A stretch of 64,000 bases of DNA from Parietaria judaica (taxonomy: Eukaryota > Streptophyta > Magnoliopsida > Rosales > Urticaceae), in assembly GCA_954871525.1 (NCBI GenBank), contig OX940865.1, forward strand, positions 15,142,606 to 15,206,605. Reading direction: 5' to 3'. The position numbers were made by a program, and so were the translations under genes. The notes beneath the pieces were generated by a model. The model made no database searches. It saw only the letters and a program-made list of their open reading frames with translations, and was not told the origin of the DNA. Shown piece by piece: positions 57,104 to 64,000 of this stretch (the first letter of the stretch is position 1; the number at the start of each line of letters is the position of its first letter).

Positions 57104-58270
57104 CGATACCTTATAACAGTGATATTGATACGAGTCTTAAAAGCTTAAAGAGATAAAACTGTAGACTAGAGTTACTTCGTTCGTGATTGATGTTTTGTTC
57201 ATAATCTCGTATTCAAGCTTTCAAGTACCTTGTTTGTTTTCTTTCTTACCTACCAGATAAAATTTATTACTGACAAATATTCTAGAAAATAATAATCAAA
57301 ACTAAATCACGTGCTATATAATAATAATAACGATAAAAAAGTTATCATCGGTTACTAATAATGAGTTATCCTCGTATTCTAAAAAAAAAAAAGAGGAAGC
57401 AGGTGCGGTTTTCTGTCATATCGTCTGTTTATCTTTGGTATCGGATTTTTTATTATGCGTTGCGATATCCTTAGTATATATGCTATATAATGGCTCAATA
57501 AGACCGAGACTTGTCTTTGAAGTAAAGCAAAGAGCATGAGATTTATAACAAAACCTCTTTTCTACGTCTACTGTTTCTCAACGACGAAGGTATACATATT
57601 TAGTATTTTTGTATGAGATTAAGGAATTTAATGTTGAAATGTTGTTCTATTATGATTGTAAATATGTATTGAATAGGATTGTACCAATAAGGCTTTGACG
57701 AATGACGATTGGGTAATTAGGCCTTTCCTTTCCTTTAGTTAGTCTACTGCTAATGGTTTATGTTTGCACTAATACTTCGTTTGTCTCTCATGGGAGGAAT
57801 AATGTTGGAGTAAAAGGCTTCTTTGCCAATTAAAATCGAGCAATTATCTTCTGGAGAGGGCCTGAGTAAAAACTTTTATAACTGCAGTTTCTGTTAAGGG
57901 TAATTAAATAGACTATTGATTTTGATTAATCAATTTCACGATCTGAAGTAGTAAATTGTGCATTGGGTATAAAAAGGTGTAGTCAAGCCATTGGTATTGA
58001 CCATCCTTGGCCCTTATTCCTTACGCGAGCTTGGGCCTAAAACTTTTATAGATCTATTTATTTAATGCGCCTAAAGTAGGTTTTGTTATGTCAGCATACA
58101 TTAAACAATTCGTTTACACTGATGTATGTAAATTAAGGAATTGATTTTTGCACTACTTCAGCGATTAATCGCTGAAAACCACTTCTCGACAACTTTTCTT
58201 CTCTAATCATTGTCGTTTTATACTTATCGCGATTGTTCGATTCGAAAAGCAAGCTACTTATCTCCCGAAC

Positions 58271-59720
58271 TTTTTATTTTTTATTTTTACGAAGAGATAG
58301 GATCACTGAATCGTGGCCCCTATCCCAATTATATTGAAAAGATCTTCACATATGGCGGAAGAATACCGTGGTAACAGAAAGACAATATGAGACTTACATC
58401 ATAATAAAAAACAATGTCTCATAAGAAAATTCAAAAGAGCACAAAAGCAAACTACATGTATCTCACATATGCGGTGTTCATTCTCTCTAATCTAAATAAA
58501 CCTTTTATAACACTTGAAAGATAGCTAGAGTTCGTAATGATTTTATTTCTACCTTCAGCTCCTTCATTCGCCAATGCGTCCGCCACTTTGTTGCCTTCTC
58601 TATAAATGTGTTGCATGGAAACGCCCATAATTGCTAGCACCTGCAAAAGATTTTCCCAAAAGTCCCAAAGATACCATATATTGCATTTACGAGTACGAAT
58701 CCAATCTACCACAATTTTTGAGTCACATTCTACATAAACGTTATTGATACCCATTTGAGTACAAATATTTAAACCTTCCAAAACAGCCCGGAGCTCAGCT
58801 TCATTGTTCGAACATGTCCCTAAACTTTTAGAGAAGGAAAATATAAGATTACCTTTATAATCGCGTAAGATGCCTCCTCCTCCAGCGGGACCAGGATTGC
58901 CATGAGTGCTCCCGTCAAGGTTAAGTTTATAGTGTCCTTCAGACAGTTTAGTCCATCTCACAATATGCATTTTTTTCTTCTTATGAATAGTAATAGGCAC
59001 CTCCAAGTTCTGTAGAATTTGATCATCATTTTTATTCCAACAATGAGTCTTTGGAATGTTAGCACTCAAGATTTGTACCCAATGTTTGATAAAAGTCCAA
59101 AATTCGAAGACACTTTCTTTTTTTCCTTCCATTCTTGAGACACAACGGCGTCTCCATAATCTCCAAATAGTAATGCAAGGAATTATCCCAAGAAGGATTC
59201 CTAGCTGAGAGGGTCGCACTCGATGGAACCAAAGTTGGACCCGATCTTTCCAACTTGCATGATCAACGAATGACACTCCCAGCTCAGCCGAAATCTTCTT
59301 TCACAACTTAGTTGTAAACTCACCTTTATTTAATATATGGTCTAGCCGTCTAGGTCTTCATTTTTCCTCAAGGAGCAACAGTTGCACGCCGAGACAATAG
59401 GGACTCTGATCCTCTTTAAATTGTCGTCAACAGTTAAACAGATAAAAACTGTTTTCCAAACACAAATAGAGATCTTCAACGGTAAGCATTTGTGCCATAC
59501 CCATTTAGCCCACCCGAGCTTAGGACCACAGACTCTAATAATACTCCTAGCAGATTTTGTGTAAAAGCAACCACTCTTCTCAGGAAGCCAAATAAGTTGG
59601 TCTTTTGTTGTTTTGAGGCTTCCATGGTATTCATAACTTCTTCTGATTTATCATTTCCCAAAAAGCTTTGCAATTTCATAATATCCCATTCATTGCTAAT
59701 AAGTGTTTTGGATCTATAAA
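58271..59720 (-). mobile_element. Decayed LINE 3' end, unit 4
   Basis: As in units 2 and 3. The tail region reads as T runs broken by two A residues. Confidence 0.82.
58452..59276 (-). CDS. RNase H-domain frame of LINE remnant, unit 4
   Basis: Intact 274-aa frame with Gln68 and Leu137, the consensus of the four copies. All four catalytic acids are present. Confidence 0.65.
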   Translation of the reverse strand: MSFVDHASWKDRVQLWFHRVRPSQLGILLGIIPCITIWRLWRRRCVSRMEGKKESVFEFWTFIKHWVQILSANIPKTHCWNKNDDQILQNLEVPITIHKKKKMHIVRWTKLSEGHYKLNLDGSTHGNPGPAGGGGILRDYKGNLIFSFSKSLGTCSNNEAELRAVLEGLNICTQMGINNVYVECDSKIVVDWIRTRKCNIWYLWDFWENLLQVLAIMGVSMQHIYREGNKVADALANEGAEGRNKIITNSSYLSSVIKGLFRLERMNTAYVRYM

Positions 59721-62361
59721 AGTTTTAGGCCCATAACTCACAGTTTTTTTTTTAGTGGATCTTAAGTGTTTTGAAGTTTAAATGTTGTATATGTATGAAT
59801 CATGTCAAATTTTCACAATTTTTTTTTATGTATGTAGTAGTTACTTAAAAAGCTATTAGGTTGAATGGAAGTTAAACTTCGAGTTTCATATTAGTTTAAT
59901 TGTACATCTTAGGATCGAATATTGTCGTTGAAATTGATATTTTTAGGTTTATGATCAAATATAGATGACTTAAGACGGTTCATGTGATTTTTGTTCTTTT
60001 TTTTTTTTTTTGCTGCAAAGTTGGGTTCTATTTTAAGGTTTATGCGAATTGTTTCTAATTGCTACAAAAGTAAATTTGAGATATATTATTTTATGTAAAT
60101 TCATTTTGTAACAATGTATATAATTAAGAAACTGTGAGTTTGACATAATTATTTTTGTAATTTGACGTTATCCCGAATTGTGACCTTATTGCGGCAAAAG
60201 TACATATTATTTTGGAAATTGATTAAGTTGAACTAGTTAATCGATTTTTTTTAATGTAAAATTATTTTATAACATTGGATATAATTTATAAAAATGTGAG
60301 GTTGACTTTATGTTTTTTTGTAATTTGACGTTTTCCCGAATTGTGACCTTATTGTGGCAAAATTATATGCTTTTGGAAATTGGTTAAATTTAGCTATTTA
60401 TTTGATTTTTTTTATGTAATTTCATTTGTAACACTGTATATAATTTCATAATTTAGTATTTTATGTTATGAAAATATTTATGTATTATGTTATGAAAGTA
60501 TTTTATGTATGAAAATATTTATGTATGAATACATTTTATACGTTTTCCATCGATACCCGATTAATCCATCGATAAGTTTTATAAGTTCCAATAATTCGGC
60601 AAACGATATTGATAAATCCATCGGCAAATGATTAATCTATCAATAACGGCAAACGATTTATCGGCAAAACCGGCATTCAAATCCTTGATGTAAACAACAA
60701 AGTTGCACACCAACGAAACAGTTTGTCGAATTTCGATTTGTCTGATTACAATAATTAATTAGACATTAAATAGTTCAAAATTTAGAAATTAAAATTATGG
60801 TTACGAGGAAAAGTCTGGCTCGAATCTATTTTTTTATGATATGAAAATTATTAAAGTAAGAAAAAGGTATTCCGAATGAGATTATTATAAATAATTATTA
60901 GCGGAAACAATTTGATCAAAGTTAAAAAAAGAAGAAGTAAAAAGCATTCTTCAATGCTCATGTGACTACTAGTACTATATGTGTAATTGTTGATCCGTTC
61001 ATTGTCCACTGCGGTGAGTAATGGAATTGAGGCATAGGGCAGTTCAAGCAAGGGCGGAGCCACGTGTACACCGGCTGTACGTGTAATTTTTTCGAAAAAA
61101 AATATAAACATGTTCATCTAAAAAATTAAAATTGGGTATTTTATGCCTAATTTAATTTACCAATTCAATTTACCATATGGCTTTCAGCATAGCGGCAACT
61201 AGGATTGTACAACATCGACTTCGGTATCGGTTTTACTCTTAAAAAGACTTGGACACTATTATTTAGTTTCTTAAAATTTAAAAACCGAAGACCTTCTCTT
61301 TTTGAATCGAAACCGTTTGTACCAAAAACCCTATTTAGGACCAAAATTTAGTCCTAGATTCGGTTTTGGACCCCTTAAAGGCTTAAACTCTTTATTCTTT
61401 GGACCTCTTAAAGGCTTAAACTGTTTATTCATGGAAATAAAAACATTTCGTAAGAATTTATCTTCAACACTAGTACTTTATGTTTTTTTATTTATAATAA
61501 TGCATAAAAGTGTATTTATTGTTCATGAGAAAATAATTAATTTTTTAACGAACAGTAAATTATCTTTTATTGAAGACGTTGAAAATAAATTAACCTTAAT
61601 AATTCAAGTGAAAACCAAATTATACGAACACAAAATCCCGAACAACATAAACAAACCACTAAAGAAAGCAAATGTGTAGAGATGTACCTACAACTGCACA
61701 AAGTCCAGAGACGTTGTTTTCTTCTACGAGGATAAAGTATGAAGGATTATAGAGAATAATTGAGTATTTGACTTATATAGTAGATTAAATTTAATTATAG
61801 AAGTTACCTAATTATTATATATATTATAATTATAAAAATAAAAAGTAATTATAAAATAGGGTCTTCGGTATAAATATTTAATAAAATTTAATTATTAAAA
61901 ATAATAGCATTATTATTTTAATCATGTCTTCGGTACATGTTTTCAAAATTGAAACTGAATACCGAACACCCACTGCGGTTCAAATGAGCCGAAGACCTTG
62001 ATTTATAGACCCAGGCCCTATTATTCGGTGTCTAGGGTCTTCAGTAACAAAGTTTTGAGTCCTACAATTCGATTTTTTTAGTTTTTTTGTTCACCCTGAC
62101 AACAACCTTGATGTTAAGGCCTAGCTACCGGTTTGAGAGAATTCTATTTCAATTGCGTATTTTAATCGCATGCAATTTTTTATTTATTTTTATTTAATTT
62201 AAGATTAATAACGTTCGAACTTTGATTTACCTAATATTAACCGTGTACTTTTTATATTGTGCTTCACCTAAATCTTGTTTTTAATATGTTTTACAATGCA
62301 TTTATATGATTCGCTATTTATGTGATTGAAGTCTTCAAGTCTTTCGTTCGTTTGAATACGT
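59721..62361. other. AT-rich region between LINE and gene A, unit 4
   Basis: 160-bp repeats at about 60045-60455 and hAT-like block at about 61199-62110. At 61321-61330 it matches unit 1 (ACCAAAAACC), while at 61420 it matches unit 3, a mosaic pattern. Confidence 0.55.
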
Positions 62362-62634
62362 TATTTTTTCTTGGAATATAATATCTTTCTATTTTAAAAA
62401 TATATTTTCTCCTAGTATTTGGAATATATATATATACATATATTATTTTCCTTTTTATCTGGGGAGTTTGTTGAATATTCTCGGGTTATATATAATAGTT
62501 AATTATTAATAAATATGTTTTCTTCTAAATTTTAAACTTGTATTATTTAAATCATCCAATAAATAGAGAAGTATCACACGTCACACGATATATATATATA
62601 TATATCTATACATATATATATATGTATATACTGT

Positions 62635-62724
62635 AATTCGTAATTTTGAAATCGTTTAGGTTTATATAAGTGTTCTTTCTACCACTACCAGAAAGAAAAA
62701 CGAAAAACCCTACCGACGCAAAAT
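62635..62724 (+). promoter_or_regulatory. Promoter of gene A, unit 4
   Basis: TATATAAG at 62663-62670 with the shared leader. Confidence 0.65.
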
Positions 62725-63486
62725 ATGTCACCGAAAACGCAAATTTTCGGCGCAACCCCAACCGGCGCAATCAAGATCGAGGTGGAGAGCGCCGACACCA
62801 TCGATGACGTAAAGACGAAGATCCAGGACCTGCACAGTCTCACCTTCGCCGGAGAACCTCTCAAAGACGGCTATACTCTGGAGGATTGCGGCATCAACCA
62901 CGAAAGCACTTTGGACCTTGAGCTTCCCCGTGAGACTATGAAAATCCTTCTCAAGGACCATCTGGGGCTCAGATTCGACCTTAATTTACTTCCTCGTGAA
63001 ACTATCGAGATCTTCGTCAAAACCCTAACGGGCAAGAGAATTCCGCTCGAGGTCGAGAATTCCGACTCTATCTTCAGCGTGAAGGCCATGATCCAGGAAA
63101 GGTTGGAGATTCCCGTGGCCCAGCAGATGCTCTTCTTCGCCGGAAGCCCACTCATGGGTCGCAAGAGCCTAGCGCATTACAAGATCCAGGAAGGCAGCAC
63201 TCTCAAACTTGAGGTTTGTCCCCATGAATCTATTCACATCTTCGTGAATAATACCAGAGGAAACATGATCAATTTGGAGGTGAAGAGCTTGGACACGATC
63301 ATGGACTTGAAGGTCATACTCCAGCGCAAGGAAAAGATTCCTATCACCGGGCAGGTTCTCTTATTTGGCGGGAGAGAGCTCGAGAACCACCATACATTGG
63401 CGGATTGCGGCGTCGTTAACGAGTCAAAACTTCTCCTTCGCCTCCTTCTGGTTTGGCTCCCGCGCCTTTGCATGTACCGAGATTGA
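62725..63486 (+). CDS. Gene A: fused degenerate ubiquitin-like protein, unit 4
   Basis: 253 aa, protein identical to unit 3. This is the last complete gene in the window. Confidence 0.8.
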   Translation: MSPKTQIFGATPTGAIKIEVESADTIDDVKTKIQDLHSLTFAGEPLKDGYTLEDCGINHESTLDLELPRETMKILLKDHLGLRFDLNLLPRETIEIFVKTLTGKRIPLEVENSDSIFSVKAMIQERLEIPVAQQMLFFAGSPLMGRKSLAHYKIQEGSTLKLEVCPHESIHIFVNNTRGNMINLEVKSLDTIMDLKVILQRKEKIPITGQVLLFGGRELENHHTLADCGVVNESKLLLRLLLVWLPRLCMYRD

Positions 63487-64000
63487 GAAGTGAGAACGAG
63501 TAAACCCTTTTTTTTATATTTCCGTCTCTAGTGTTTTATTAACCATTCTTTGGAAGTGATTGTTTAATAATAATAATAATAATAATGTAATAAATAATTT
63601 GCGTGAAAGTTTATGTTAATTTAAGAAAATATTAGTACAATTTTTCACCTATTATTTTATATATCATGTTATTGTTAGCCGACGAGAATCGAGATCCATA
63701 AAATGTTGACCCGAACTCATTTATCGGTGTTATGCCCCGAACAAAATTGCCTCCTATATTGTTTTAGACATCTCTTCAATTTTTTCAGTTTGTATAAATC
63801 TGTGTTTTACGGCATCAGTGCATATTCATCGTCTTTGACCTCGAAGACAATCGTCGATCGAGAGCGTGAAGGCATCGATCCACGCCAACAAACAGCGCTA
63901 TTATTTTATCATCTTTATTTGATCACTAATTTTCTAAACATGTAAAATTAAATATTGAGTCTTTAGCTTTTGCTATAAAAAAAAAAAAAGTCCTTCCTCT
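63487..64000. other. 3' flank of gene A and start of A-C spacer, unit 4
   Basis: Undeleted form with the GTTTTATTAACCAT segment and the B-like flank (TCGTCTTTGACCTCGAAG near 63830). The window ends inside it. Confidence 0.6.

Larger units (their letters stand above)
38775..57432. repeat. Tandem array unit 3 (18658 bp)
   Basis: Third direct copy. It shares several variants with unit 4 only, such as GGGCGGAGCC near 42400 and CATATGGCTTTCAGC near 42520, but shares others with unit 2. Private changes include three amino-acid replacements in the transporter and two in pseudogene B. Confidence 0.95.
57433..64000. repeat. Tandem array unit 4 (partial, cut by window end)
   Basis: Fourth direct copy, ending about 0.5 kb after gene A inside the A-C spacer. 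The spacer sequence present here (AAAATGTTGACCCG at 63700) shows that this unit has the undeleted form seen in units 2 and 3. The array therefore probably continues to the right. Confidence 0.93.

Noticed and set aside
1..64000. Bacterial-type systems: CRISPR arrays, operons, ribosome binding sites
   Set aside because: Repeats are not short and regularly spaced, and gene structure, promoters and mobile elements are those of a plant nuclear genome.

Overview
This is eukaryotic nuclear DNA from a flowering plant, most likely a eudicot. The evidence is AT-rich intergenic sequence, pyrimidine-rich 5' leaders, AATAAA-type 3' ends, plant-type retroelements (LINE with RNase H, solo LTR, tRNA-derived SINEs) and a nucleotide-sugar transporter that reads almost like Arabidopsis GONST3. 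The species cannot be named from the sequence.

The whole window is a direct tandem array of one ~18.65 kb unit, present about 3.4 times: unit 1 = 1-20126, unit 2 = 20127-38774, unit 3 = 38775-57432, unit 4 = 57433 to the window end. The phase is arbitrary because the window starts inside a unit. The copies are nearly identical but distinct. Unit 1 is longer because of a 2.7 kb solo LTR, and it lacks 1.3 kb that units 2 and 3 have. Point differences and microsatellite lengths mark every copy.

Each unit holds, in order: (i) a minus-strand decayed LINE 3' end with an RNase H open frame; (ii) AT-rich sequence with ~160-bp tandem repeats; (iii) gene A, a 253-aa fusion of degenerate ubiquitin folds; (iv) gene C, a 227-aa acidic protein with one C-terminal ubiquitin-like fold, followed by a broken ubiquitin remnant; (v) gene T, a GONST3-like Golgi GDP-sugar transporter whose expected ATG is ACG; (vi) pseudogene B, a broken paralogue of A; (vii) fragment D, a headless ubiquitin fold whose 3' flank resembles that of C; (viii) gene E, a 286-aa fusion of four ubiquitin-like folds.

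A, B and E share a proximal promoter of about 90 bp. A/B and C/D are also paralogous in their flanks, so an older A-C duplication is nested in the unit. The proteins of A and E derive from polyubiquitin, but no junction keeps the Gly-Gly needed for processing and neither C terminus ends in Gly-Gly. They therefore look like permanently fused, non-conjugatable ubiquitin-like proteins. This amplified family is the most interesting content of the window. Alternatives are a decaying polyubiquitin cluster amplified passively, or amplification selected for another gene such as the transporter.
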